A stretch of DNA of 64,000 bases from Flavobacterium oncorhynchi (GTDB lineage Bacteria; Bacteroidota; Bacteroidia; Flavobacteriales; Flavobacteriaceae), in the NCBI RefSeq assembly GCF_002217355.1, contig NZ_MUHA01000015.1:1-64000 (forward strand), given 5' to 3'. This document shows, piece by piece, positions 20,920 to 28,685 of this stretch. The position numbers and the translations under genes are program-made. Within the stretch, counting starts at the first letter, position 1. Each line of letters starts with the position of its first letter. The notes beneath the pieces were generated by a model. That model saw only the letters and a program-made list of their open reading frames with translations. It had not been told where the DNA came from and made no database searches.

Positions 20920-21507
20920 ATGGAAATGACAATGACAAAAAGTGAAGAGCAAGTAAGGAAATCAAAATCAGCTAAGTTGATTTTGTTGTTCGCAATGGTT
21001 AGTATGACCATGATGTTTGCTGGACTTACAAGTGCATTTGTGGTGAGTAAGTCAAGAGCTGACTGGTTGAAGAATTTTGAATTGCCAACAGCGTTTTATT
21101 ATAGTACAGCAGTTATCATTGGGTGCAGTGTTACTTTTTATTTGGCTAAAAAAGCCATTCAAAAAGGAAATAGAAGCGCTACAACTGCTTTTTTATTAGG
21201 AACATTAGCCTTAGGGATCTTGTTTGTTGTGCTGCAGTTTGCTGGTTTTGGACAAATTGTACAAAGCGGGTATTATTTTACTGGAGAAGGTAGCTCAATT
21301 ACTACAACTTTCTTGTATGTAGTAACCGTTACGCACTTATTGCACTTGGCTGGAGGGTTAATTTCACTTTTAATTATAATTTATAATCATTTTAAACAAA
21401 AATACAATTCGACTCAAACTCTTGGAATAGAACTAGGTGCGATGTATTGGCACTTTTTGGATTTATTATGGTTATATTTATTTTTATTTTTATATTTCTT
21501 TAAATAA
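20920..21507 (+). CDS. Heme-copper oxidase subunit III (short form)
   Basis: A 195-residue protein with five transmembrane helices typical of the subunit III/CyoC fold. Landmarks are the LLHLAGGL segment and the C-terminal MYWHFLDLLWLYLFLFLYF, which matches the family's YWHFVDxxW signature. Subunit III stabilises the oxidase core and contributes to proton uptake. It lies between ctaB (6-bp gap) and a second, longer subunit III gene, a pairing that is common in Flavobacteriia. Subunits I and II are not in this window. Confidence 0.9.
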   Translation: MEMTMTKSEEQVRKSKSAKLILLFAMVSMTMMFAGLTSAFVVSKSRADWLKNFELPTAFYYSTAVIIGCSVTFYLAKKAIQKGNRSATTAFLLGTLALGILFVVLQFAGFGQIVQSGYYFTGEGSSITTTFLYVVTVTHLLHLAGGLISLLIIIYNHFKQKYNSTQTLGIELGAMYWHFLDLLWLYLFLFLYFFK

Positions 21508-21517
21508 GAAAAAAACG

Positions 21518-21525
21518 TAAATTTG
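21518..21525 (+). promoter_or_regulatory. Possible internal -7 box before the long subunit III gene
   Basis: TAAATTTG matches TAnnTTTG and lies in the 42-bp gap, 24 bp before the ATG. It could allow subunits III-IV to be transcribed independently of ctaB. Confidence 0.45.
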
Positions 21526-21549
21526 GGAACTTTTTAACGAATATCTTTT

Positions 21550-22536
21550 ATGGGAGCGACAGTTACTACTGCAAACAACGACGAAAAAACTTGGGGAGGC
21601 GGTCATGAGATTCAGCCACTAGGAGCAAGTTATGGTAAAATGATGATGTGGTTTTTTATCGTATCAGATGCCTTGACTTTTTCTGGATTTTTAGGAGCCT
21701 ATGGTTTTTCTAGATTTAAATTTATTGAAACTTGGCCATTGGCTGATGATGTGTTTACACACTTTCCTTTTATGCATGGTGTTTCGGCTCCTATGTATTA
21801 TGTAGCCTTAATGACTTTTATTTTGATTTTTTCATCTGTAACAATGGTTTTGGCTGTTGATGCAGGGCATCAATTAAAGAAAACAAAAGTTGCAATTTAC
21901 ATGTTCTTAACAATTATTGGAGGTTTAATCTTCGTAGGCTCACAAGCTTGGGAGTGGAAAAACTTCATTAAAGGTGAGTACGGTGCAGTTGAAACAGTAG
22001 GTGGTAGTTTGTTACAATTTGTTGACAAAGACGGTAAAAGAGTTGCTCTTGCTGATTTTGCTGTAAAATTACCAGAACAAAGAGAAGCTTTGACAAGAAA
22101 TAAAACAACTTGGTTCATGGAAGATGCTCATGCATTGCCATCTTACACAGTTGCCGAAGTTCAAGCAGGATTTAAAGCACATCCTGAATTATTGATCAGA
22201 ACAGAAAAGCTTACTGAGAAAAAGAAGAAAACTGTTCTTGATAGAGCAGAATCTGAAGCTCATTTAGCAACTGCAAAATATGTAGTAGAAGGTGCAAACT
22301 TGATTAGAAATGAATACGGAAACAAATTGTTTGCTGATTTCTTCTTCTTTATTACAGGTTTCCACGGATTCCACGTATTTTCTGGAGTAATTATTAATAT
22401 CATTATTTTCTTTAATGTATTATTAGGAACTTACGAGAAAAGAAAAAGCTACGAAATGGTAGAGAAAGTTGGTTTATACTGGCACTTTGTAGATTTAGTT
22501 TGGGTATTTGTATTTACAGTTTTCTACTTAGTTTAA
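21550..22536 (+). CDS. Cytochrome c oxidase subunit III, long form with an internal hydrophilic insertion
   Basis: A 328-residue subunit III with the family motifs MMMWFFIVSDALTFSGF near the N-terminus, GSQAWEWKNFI about residue 130, GFHGFHVFSG about residue 275 and YWHFVDLVWVFVFTVFYL at the end. Between the WEWKNFI helix and FADFFFFITGFHG, where most homologues have a short loop, there are about 110 mainly hydrophilic residues (about 142-255) rich in Lys, Glu and Ala. The reading frame is clean, so the insertion is real protein. It forms an operon with the short subunit III and subunit IV. Confidence 0.92.
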   Translation: MGATVTTANNDEKTWGGGHEIQPLGASYGKMMMWFFIVSDALTFSGFLGAYGFSRFKFIETWPLADDVFTHFPFMHGVSAPMYYVALMTFILIFSSVTMVLAVDAGHQLKKTKVAIYMFLTIIGGLIFVGSQAWEWKNFIKGEYGAVETVGGSLLQFVDKDGKRVALADFAVKLPEQREALTRNKTTWFMEDAHALPSYTVAEVQAGFKAHPELLIRTEKLTEKKKKTVLDRAESEAHLATAKYVVEGANLIRNEYGNKLFADFFFFITGFHGFHVFSGVIINIIIFFNVLLGTYEKRKSYEMVEKVGLYWHFVDLVWVFVFTVFYLV

Positions 22537-22554
22537 TTTTAGATTTTAATTATT

Positions 22555-22905
22555 ATGTCACACGAGCACGTATCAAATACAAAAAGAATCTGGTTTGTTT
22601 TCGCTTTACTATCAGTAGTAACTACAGTAGAAGTTATTTTAGGTATTCTTAAACCAGAATCATTAGAACTTACTCATTTTGTTGGTTTGAATTTATTAAA
22701 CTGGATATTTTATATCTTAACTATTTTCAAAGCATATTATATAGTATGGGCATTTATGCACATGGAAGGTGAAAAAAGCAACCTTAGATGGTCTGTTGTA
22801 TCACCTGTTATATTCCTAGTTTTATATTTATTGTTTATTCTATTGACAGAAGGACATTATATTTATGGGGTTTTTAAAGATTCTACTATTAAATGGAATT
22901 TTTAA
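22555..22905 (+). CDS. Cytochrome c oxidase subunit IV-like protein
   Basis: A 116-residue membrane protein with three transmembrane helices (about 10-28, 43-65 and 78-100). It matches the prokaryotic COX4 family (KRIWFVFALLSVVTTVEVILGI, FKAYYIVWAFMHMEGEK). It is a non-catalytic accessory subunit of the aa3-type oxidase. It starts 18 bp after subunit III and is followed by a strong terminator, so it ends this transcription unit. Confidence 0.9.
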   Translation: MSHEHVSNTKRIWFVFALLSVVTTVEVILGILKPESLELTHFVGLNLLNWIFYILTIFKAYYIVWAFMHMEGEKSNLRWSVVSPVIFLVLYLLFILLTEGHYIYGVFKDSTIKWNF

Positions 22906-22925
22906 CATGATATTAATTCGAAAAG

Positions 22926-22950
22926 AAGCTCCGTTTTGCGGAGCTTTTTT
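22926..22950 (+). terminator. Rho-independent terminator after oxidase subunit IV
   Basis: The perfect 8-bp stem AAGCTCCG / CGGAGCTT with a TTTTG loop is followed by a T run. Confidence 0.9.
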
Positions 22951-22958
22951 TATTTTTG
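22951..22958 (+). promoter_or_regulatory. -7 box upstream of the Sco-like gene pair
   Basis: TATTTTTG matches TAnnTTTG. It directly abuts the preceding terminator and lies 25 bp before the ATG at 22984. Confidence 0.55.
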
Positions 22959-22983
22959 TACCTCAATAACTTCTGTTAATACA

Positions 22984-23640
22984 ATGAAAAAAAATATAGT
23001 TCTTTTTGTACTTTTTGTTTTGCCAATTGTAGCCTATTTGTTTTTTGCTTCAGGCGTAAATAGTTTTACAACACTTCCGGTAATTACACCAAAGATTGCT
23101 GATTTTGGAGATTGGAAATCTTTAGATGGCAAAAAAGTTTCTCTCGATAAAAAAATTACGGTTTTAGGATTTTCGGGTTCTGATATTTTAAGTAACAGAG
23201 GAAATTATTTTAATCTCAACGAAAAAATATATAAACGTTATTATGGTTTTGAAGATCTTCAATTCGTAGTAGTCTGTCCAGAAGGTACAGAAGAAGAAGC
23301 TCAAAAAGTACTTGATGCACTTAAGCCTTTTACAGATGTTAAAGGATGGAATTTTATTTTTGCTCCACCTGCTGAAATAGAAACTTTTTACAATCAATTG
23401 CATTTAAAAGGAAAACTAGATAAAAATCTTGGAACTCCAAATGTTTATATCATAGATAAAGAAAGAAACTTAAGAGGTCGTAAAGGCGGAGACAAAGATA
23501 AAAAGGATGAGTACAAAGAAGGGTATAATACTTTTCATCCTTCAGAATTGAGTAATGAAATGCTTGATGATTTTAAAATTATTTTGTACGAGTACCGTGC
23601 AGCATTAAAAAAGAATCATAACGCTACTAAACAACTTTAA
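22984..23640 (+). CDS. Membrane-anchored thioredoxin-fold protein, Sco relative lacking the CxxxC site
   Basis: A 218-residue protein with one N-terminal membrane anchor (about residues 4-22) and a soluble domain with the Sco/thioredoxin outline (ITVLGFSGSD, QFVVVCPEGTEEEA, NVYIIDKERNLRGR). The copper-binding CxxxC motif of Sco is absent: its place reads GFSGSDILSNRG. A later start (22984, not 22936) is chosen because the upstream codons overlap the promoter and terminator. It sits 11 bp before a genuine Sco gene, suggesting a structural or regulatory helper in oxidase copper assembly. Function beyond that is unknown. Confidence 0.8.
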   Translation: MKKNIVLFVLFVLPIVAYLFFASGVNSFTTLPVITPKIADFGDWKSLDGKKVSLDKKITVLGFSGSDILSNRGNYFNLNEKIYKRYYGFEDLQFVVVCPEGTEEEAQKVLDALKPFTDVKGWNFIFAPPAEIETFYNQLHLKGKLDKNLGTPNVYIIDKERNLRGRKGGDKDKKDEYKEGYNTFHPSELSNEMLDDFKIILYEYRAALKKNHNATKQL

Positions 23641-23651
23641 ACGTATATATA

Positions 23652-24341
23652 ATGTTCAAAAACAAATCATACATAGGGATTTCATTTATTATTCTAATTT
23701 TTGGAATTTATGCAGTACCTAAAATAGTAGATAGAATAAAGAATGGTGAAGTTGTAAAAGGAAACCGTTTGGATAATGTAGGTTTGAAAAATTCAAAAGC
23801 AGATGGAAAATTAATAACTATAGGTCCAGCTCCAAAATTCGAATTGACAAATCAAGATAACGTTAAAGTATCTAACGCTGATTACAAAGGGAAAGTTTAT
23901 GTATTAGAATTTTTCTTTACTACTTGCCCTTCAATCTGTCCAAAAATGAATTTAAGTATGTTGGAGATTGAGAAAACGTTTTTTGGTAATCCAAAATTCG
24001 GAATTGTTTCTATTACGATTGATCCAGCTCATGATACACCACAAGTATTAAAAGATCATGCAAAGCTATTGGGAGTGAAATCGTCAACTTGGAATTTTCT
24101 AACTGGAGATAAAACTACAATAATGGATTTATCTAATAAAGGATTTAATCTTTATGCGGGAGAAAATGAAAAAGTAAGTGGTGGTTTTGAGCACTCAGGT
24201 TTATTTGCTTTAATAGATAAAGACGGAAACATTCGCTGCAGAAAAGATGAGTATGGTAACCCAAGTATTTATTATGACGGTTTAGATAAAAAAGGAGTTA
24301 GAGAAATTCAACAAGATATTAAAATATTATTAGAAGAATAA
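23652..24341 (+). CDS. SCO1/SenC family copper chaperone
   Basis: A 229-residue membrane-anchored protein (helix about residues 7-24) with a thioredoxin fold. The copper site is complete: C92 and C96 in TTCPSICPKM, and H181 in FEHSGLFALID. Sco proteins deliver copper to the CuA centre of oxidase subunit II or reduce its cysteines. Neighbours fit this: a Sco-like gene lacking the cysteines upstream, a DUF420 gene 2 bp downstream, and oxidase subunits nearby. Confidence 0.94.
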   Translation: MFKNKSYIGISFIILIFGIYAVPKIVDRIKNGEVVKGNRLDNVGLKNSKADGKLITIGPAPKFELTNQDNVKVSNADYKGKVYVLEFFFTTCPSICPKMNLSMLEIEKTFFGNPKFGIVSITIDPAHDTPQVLKDHAKLLGVKSSTWNFLTGDKTTIMDLSNKGFNLYAGENEKVSGGFEHSGLFALIDKDGNIRCRKDEYGNPSIYYDGLDKKGVREIQQDIKILLEE

Positions 24342-24343
24342 AA

Positions 24344-24886
24344 ATGGAAGATCAGTCTTTAGAAAAAAAGTTTAGCAAATTTATTATTGCCGTTTCGATT
24401 GTGATACCTGTGGTTGTTGCAATTTTATTCGGAATTAAACTAAAAGATTTTGGAATAAACGTAGAGCCGCTTTCTTTTTTACCTCCTATATACGCTACCA
24501 CAAATGGTATTACAGCAATTGTTTTAGTTTGGGCAGTTATTGCGGTTAAAAATGGAAAACGAAAGCTGCACGAAAGATTAATGACTCTAGCAATTGGTTT
24601 ATCAGTAGCTTTTTTAGTGATGTATGTCGCTTATCATATGACAGCAGATTCTACTAAGTTTGGAGGTGAAGGTATAGTGCGTTATGTGTACTTCTTTATT
24701 TTATTAACCCATATTTTGTTGTCAATTGCGATAATTCCATTAGTGTTAATCACGTATGTAAGAGCACTCGCAAAACGATTTGACAAACACAAAAAAATAG
24801 CTAAAATTACTTTTCCGCTTTGGTTGTATGTTGCGGTTACAGGTGTTGTAGTTTATTTAATGATTTCTCCGTATTATGCAAATTAA
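24344..24886 (+). CDS. DUF420 family membrane protein
   Basis: A 180-residue membrane protein with about five helices (near 14-31, 45-65, 80-101, 110-135 and 155-175). It matches the DUF420/CtaM-like family. The Bacillus-type member CtaM is needed for aa3 oxidase maturation, and the operon position right after a Sco gene supports a similar role here. Conserved histidines occur in KRKLHERLMT, YVAYHMTAD and LTHILLS. It starts 2 bp after the Sco stop codon. Confidence 0.85.
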   Translation: MEDQSLEKKFSKFIIAVSIVIPVVVAILFGIKLKDFGINVEPLSFLPPIYATTNGITAIVLVWAVIAVKNGKRKLHERLMTLAIGLSVAFLVMYVAYHMTADSTKFGGEGIVRYVYFFILLTHILLSIAIIPLVLITYVRALAKRFDKHKKIAKITFPLWLYVAVTGVVVYLMISPYYAN

Positions 24887-24891
24887 AAACA

Positions 24892-24920
24892 AAAATAAGT
24901 TTCAAGTTTCAAGTTTCAGA
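24892..24920. repeat. Triplicated AAGTTTC direct repeat
   Basis: Three consecutive 7-bp AAGTTTC units lie in the short gap between the DUF420 stop and the start of the small CxxC protein gene. They are probably a slippage product or the remnant of a dispersed repeat. They are a reason to reject the longer reading frame that would start at 24876. Confidence 0.5.
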
Positions 24921-25145
24921 ATGCAGAGAATATCTTTTGTAGTCTTGTTATTCTTTGTTGGAGTTGTTGCAAATGCACAATGTGCAATGTGTAGAGCAGC
25001 ACTTGGCGGCGATTCAAATGTAAAAAAAGCGGAAGCAGTAAATGATGGAATCGTTTATTTAATGGTTATTCCGTATTTACTTGTTGGTATAATTGGATAT
25101 CTTATTTATAGGATGTACCAATCTAAAAAGAAAAAGGCAGAATAA
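24921..25145 (+). CDS. Small exported membrane protein with N-terminal CxxC motif
   Basis: A 74-residue protein. From the ATG at 24921 it has a signal peptide (MQRISFVVLLFFVGVVANAQ), then a short mature N-terminus CAMCRAALGGDSN containing CxxC, one transmembrane helix (about 43-64) and a basic tail. The longer frame from 24876 would place the signal peptide internally and spans a simple repeat. I do not recognise a named family. As the last gene of the Sco/DUF420 unit, a metal or thiol role in oxidase assembly is plausible but unproven. Confidence 0.75.
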   Translation: MQRISFVVLLFFVGVVANAQCAMCRAALGGDSNVKKAEAVNDGIVYLMVIPYLLVGIIGYLIYRMYQSKKKKAE

Positions 25146-25162
25146 TTATTCTGCCTTTTTTT
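25131..25162. terminator. Bidirectional terminator between convergent genes
   Basis: A perfect 30-bp palindrome (AAAAAGGCAGAATAA and its complement) places an A run on one side and a T run on the other, so it can work in both directions. It overlaps the 3' end of the small CxxC gene and abuts the stop of the DUF4403 gene. Confidence 0.85.
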
Positions 25163-26567
25163 ATTTCAATCCGTTAACCGATACATTTACCGTTCCTTTA
25201 ATTTTTATAAAAGCAATGATCGCTTGATTCGTCAGCTGTATTTTATCAAACTGAATATCTTCCATTTTTCCATTAACAAAAACTCCTGGCATAGGCGAGT
25301 AATTTTTAAGATAAGCAGCCATGTTTTTTTTGCCTTCTTCTAAATTTGGCTGTATAGAATAACGACAGCTTTGTTCCATTTTTCGAATTACATATCCTTG
25401 TGCGAGCCAGCTTGCAGTTCTCATTAGCTTACTTTTAGTGTCTAGAACGTAATCAAGTTTGTCGAAATAGATTTCTTTAGTCTGTGGATTGTATTGTGGA
25501 AATCCGTTTAAATAAAGCGTTCCGTTTATAGAACCTAAAACATCTAGAGCAATAACCATTTTTCCATCTTTATGCCAAATAGTAACATTTTTAACCGTTA
25601 TTTTTTTGCTTCCAGAACCAAACTCTTGTCCGGCAAAATTCTTAGTCATAATTTTTGAAGCATCTACATAGCTCGAAATTGCAGCAATATTTGCTGAAAT
25701 CTGATTCGGAATTTTTGTAACGGGCTTTAAAACAATTTTATTAGCATTGAATTTAGATTCAGGTTGTTTGCCTACAATAGTTTCCATATTGCATTTCATA
25801 CCCATATCCATTAAAAAGGAATCATTTTTAAGTTTTGCATTAGTCGAGTAAATTTCAACAGGAACAATTCTGAGCCAGCTTTCATAAGTATCACTCATTT
25901 GAAATGGTGTACAGATTTTTTCTAAAGCAGATAAAACATTAGGTTTAAAATCCATAGACTTTTCAATTGCGTCATCTATTTTGCGTTCCAATTTAGATTT
26001 GAAAATGGAGATAGCGGGATTTATTAAATAAGTAATAGGCATATTTTTTCCAAAAACACTCATTGTAGGACTTTCGTTCCAGTCAAGTGATTTGAATTCC
26101 GTTTTGGTGTTTAATTTCCAATTTGTCAAAGCAGCTTCGCTGGATAAAGTAATTACTCCGTTTAAATTAAATTCGCGTATATCGTAAAGATCAACTCCTA
26201 GTTTCTTGGTTCCTATTCTGTATTTTATATTGGCTTTTAACGGCAGGATTGTTTTTATTTTTTTATCCGGATTGGCTGGGTCATTTTGAATTTTTATAGG
26301 AGCCTGTTTCCAAATTTTCATTTGAATGTCGTCATCTTCGATATCATTATCCTCATAAATTAATCCCGTTAATAAAGCATTTGTCTGGCTTTCAATATCA
26401 GTGAGTTTTACTGTTATTGGCAGGTTTATGAAAGACGGGTTTGCATCATAAACTAAGGGACTTGCGTCATCTGGCTCCGGTTTTAGCGTGTCTAGTTTTT
26501 GAGTTGTTGAACAGCTGGCAATTACTGTAAATACTGTAAATAGTGATAACCTTAAAAGAAATTTCAT
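25161..26567 (-). CDS. DUF4403 family lipoprotein
   Basis: A 468-residue protein. The ATG at 26567 gives a lipoprotein signal (MKFLLRLSLFTVFTVIASC, lipobox cysteine 19) followed by the usual STTQ linker; a longer frame from 26594 overlaps the promoter region and was rejected. The body matches DUF4403, made of duplicated BPI/TULIP-like folds (SFINLPITVKLTDIESQTN, NPAISIFKSKLERKIDDAIEKSM). TULIP folds bind lipids, so an envelope lipid-handling role is possible, but no function is established. It is convergent with the oxidase assembly cluster and divergent from the efflux operon. Confidence 0.85.
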   Translation of the reverse strand: MKFLLRLSLFTVFTVIASCSTTQKLDTLKPEPDDASPLVYDANPSFINLPITVKLTDIESQTNALLTGLIYEDNDIEDDDIQMKIWKQAPIKIQNDPANPDKKIKTILPLKANIKYRIGTKKLGVDLYDIREFNLNGVITLSSEAALTNWKLNTKTEFKSLDWNESPTMSVFGKNMPITYLINPAISIFKSKLERKIDDAIEKSMDFKPNVLSALEKICTPFQMSDTYESWLRIVPVEIYSTNAKLKNDSFLMDMGMKCNMETIVGKQPESKFNANKIVLKPVTKIPNQISANIAAISSYVDASKIMTKNFAGQEFGSGSKKITVKNVTIWHKDGKMVIALDVLGSINGTLYLNGFPQYNPQTKEIYFDKLDYVLDTKSKLMRTASWLAQGYVIRKMEQSCRYSIQPNLEEGKKNMAAYLKNYSPMPGVFVNGKMEDIQFDKIQLTNQAIIAFIKIKGTVNVSVNGLK

Positions 26568-26591
26568 TTGTATTAAATTTTTAAAGTGCAA

Positions 26592-26599
26592 CAAAATTA
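26592..26599 (-). promoter_or_regulatory. -7 box for the DUF4403 gene
   Basis: On the minus strand this reads TAATTTTG, matching TAnnTTTG, 25 bp upstream of the ATG at 26567. Confidence 0.5.
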
Positions 26600-26744
26600 A
26601 GAAAACAATTAAATTATCTTAAAAAAGTGTAACAATTGGTTAAGATCGCCGTCTTATTTAGATATGGAAACGAAATTATTAACGTTTTGTTATCATAAAT
26701 TACTTATAAAAAATATTATTATTGTTTAAAAATTTAACAATACC

Positions 26745-27446
26745 ATGATCGAGATCAAAGATTTACACAAATCCTATAAAATGGGAAGTTCGGAGTTACA
26801 TGTGTTAAAAGGAATAAATTTTAATATAGCCGAAGGAGAATTAGTTGCGATTATGGGATCGTCTGGATCTGGTAAATCTACGCTTCTTAATATTTTGGGA
26901 ATTTTAGATGAGGCAGATTCAGGAAGTTATATTTTAGACAAAACCCCAATTAAGAAGTTGAATGAAACTTTAGCGTCAAAATATCGAAATAAGTTTTTGG
27001 GTTTTGTATTTCAATCCTTTAATTTGATAAACTACAAATCAGCTCTTGATAATGTTGCAATGCCTTTATACTACCAAGGAATAAAAAGAAAAGAGCGTTA
27101 TGATATTGCTTTAAAGTATCTTGAAAAAGTAGGTTTGGGTTCGCATTCACATCATTTGCCTAATGAACTTTCAGGGGGACAAAAACAACGTGTTGCCATT
27201 GCAAGAGCATTAGCATCAAATCCTAAAGTTTTATTGGCTGATGAACCAACAGGTGCATTGGATACTAAGACTTCATACGAAGTCATGGAACTTATTCAAG
27301 GAATTAACGACGAAGGAAAGACTATTTTGATCGTTACGCACGAACCAGATATTGCCGCAATGTGCAAAAGAAATGTTGTCCTGAAAGACGGATTAATTAT
27401 CGATGATAAATTAGTAGAACAAGTTAGAGCTTCATCTTATGTTTAA
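26745..27446 (+). CDS. ABC transporter ATP-binding protein, MacB/LolD type
   Basis: A 233-residue ATPase with Walker A GSSGSGKST (about residues 38-46), a Q-loop in FVFQSFN, the signature LSGGQKQR (about 141-148) and Walker B VLLADEPTGALD. It groups with the MacB/LolD subfamily that powers mechanotransmission rather than classical substrate transport. Its stop overlaps the start of the first permease by 8 nt, so the two are translationally coupled. It is the first gene of a six-gene efflux operon. Confidence 0.94.
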   Translation: MIEIKDLHKSYKMGSSELHVLKGINFNIAEGELVAIMGSSGSGKSTLLNILGILDEADSGSYILDKTPIKKLNETLASKYRNKFLGFVFQSFNLINYKSALDNVAMPLYYQGIKRKERYDIALKYLEKVGLGSHSHHLPNELSGGQKQRVAIARALASNPKVLLADEPTGALDTKTSYEVMELIQGINDEGKTILIVTHEPDIAAMCKRNVVLKDGLIIDDKLVEQVRASSYV

Positions 27447-28683
27447 TATTGAGCGTTGGCAAGAAATATTTGAGGCAATTTCTAAGAATCGACTGCGAAC
27501 CTTCTTAACAGGCGTTTCCGTTGCTTCGGGAATTTTTATTTTGGTGATTTTGCTAGGAGCTGGTAAAGGTCTTCAAAATGGTATTGAAAAACAATTTGAA
27601 CGTGATGCTGCTGGTCTTATCGAGGTTTGGTCTGGTACAACAACAAAGGAGTACAAAGGACTTAACCCAGGAAGACGAATTCAGTATCGAAATAGTGATT
27701 TTAATCAAGCTGTTCAAAAGTTTGAAGATAAACTAGATTTGAGAGCTTCAACACAGAATTATTGGGGAGCACCTTTTGCATACGGAAAGGAATCAGGGAA
27801 TTATCAGTATAGAGGAGTTGATCCAGATTATGGTGATGTTGAAAACCTTACGATAGTTCAGGGACGATATGTAAATGCTAAAGATTTGCAGAATAATGAA
27901 AAAGTCGCTGTTATCGGAATGAAATTAAAAACTGATTTGTTTAAAGACAAAGAAGCTCTTGGGAAAGAAATTTCAATTAATAAAATTAATTTTAAAGTAG
28001 TTGGAATTTTTAGTGATCCGGGAGGAGAAAGAGAAGAAACGAGAGCATATCTGCCTTTGAGTACTGTACAAAGAACTTTTGGGGCCGGAGATAAAATCAG
28101 TAATTTGTTTTTTACTTTAAAAAAGACAAATGATTATGATGAAGCTTTGGCGCAATCTGAAAAGTTTACTCAGGATCTTAAAGATTTATTGAAGAGTAAA
28201 AATATAGTTGCTCCAGATGATGATGGTGGAGTAGGAGTTTACAATTCGGTTAAAGACGCAAAGCAGTTTTATGATTTAAATTTATACATTAGATTGTTTT
28301 TTTGGTGGGTTGGTATCTGTACTATTATTGCCGGTGTTGTTGGGGTTAGTAATATTATGCTGATTATTGTAAAAGAAAGAACAAAAGAAATTGGAATTAG
28401 AAAAGCTTTAGGAGCATCTCCGTTTTCCATTATTTCGATGATTCTTCATGAGTCAATATTTATTACCACAATTGCTGGTTTTGTAGGTTTACTTGCGAGT
28501 TTGTTATTGTTGGAATTTGTTGGACCGATGGTACAGAGTGAATATTTTCAGAATCCTGAGGTAGATTTCAGTGTGGCATTAACAACACTTGCTCTGCTTG
28601 TATTTGCGGGAGCGCTTGCTGGATTTTTTCCAGCGTACAGAGCAGCTAAAATTAAACCTATTGTAGCACTTAGAGACGAATAA
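27439..28683 (+). CDS. ABC transporter permease, MacB/FtsX type (first)
   Basis: A 414-residue permease with the MacB layout: one helix near residues 20-42 (RTFLTGVSVASGIFILVILLGAG), a large periplasmic MacB-PCD domain (about 50-275), and three C-terminal helices of the FtsX domain (about 285-400, with SNIMLIIVKERTKEIGIRKALGA). It starts inside the ATPase gene (8-nt overlap) and ends 2 bp before a second, related permease. The two permeases probably form a heterodimer. Confidence 0.93.
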   Translation: MFNIERWQEIFEAISKNRLRTFLTGVSVASGIFILVILLGAGKGLQNGIEKQFERDAAGLIEVWSGTTTKEYKGLNPGRRIQYRNSDFNQAVQKFEDKLDLRASTQNYWGAPFAYGKESGNYQYRGVDPDYGDVENLTIVQGRYVNAKDLQNNEKVAVIGMKLKTDLFKDKEALGKEISINKINFKVVGIFSDPGGEREETRAYLPLSTVQRTFGAGDKISNLFFTLKKTNDYDEALAQSEKFTQDLKDLLKSKNIVAPDDDGGVGVYNSVKDAKQFYDLNLYIRLFFWWVGICTIIAGVVGVSNIMLIIVKERTKEIGIRKALGASPFSIISMILHESIFITTIAGFVGLLASLLLLEFVGPMVQSEYFQNPEVDFSVALTTLALLVFAGALAGFFPAYRAAKIKPIVALRDE

Positions 28684-28685
28684 TT

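Noticed and set aside
20920-22536. Two subunit III genes as a pseudogene or split gene
   Set aside because: Both are complete, each with its own full subunit III signature and C-terminal YWHF motif, so they are paralogues rather than fragments.
22984-23640. Annotating the first Sco-like gene as a functional copper chaperone
   Set aside because: The CxxxC copper site is absent, so only the fold relationship is claimed.
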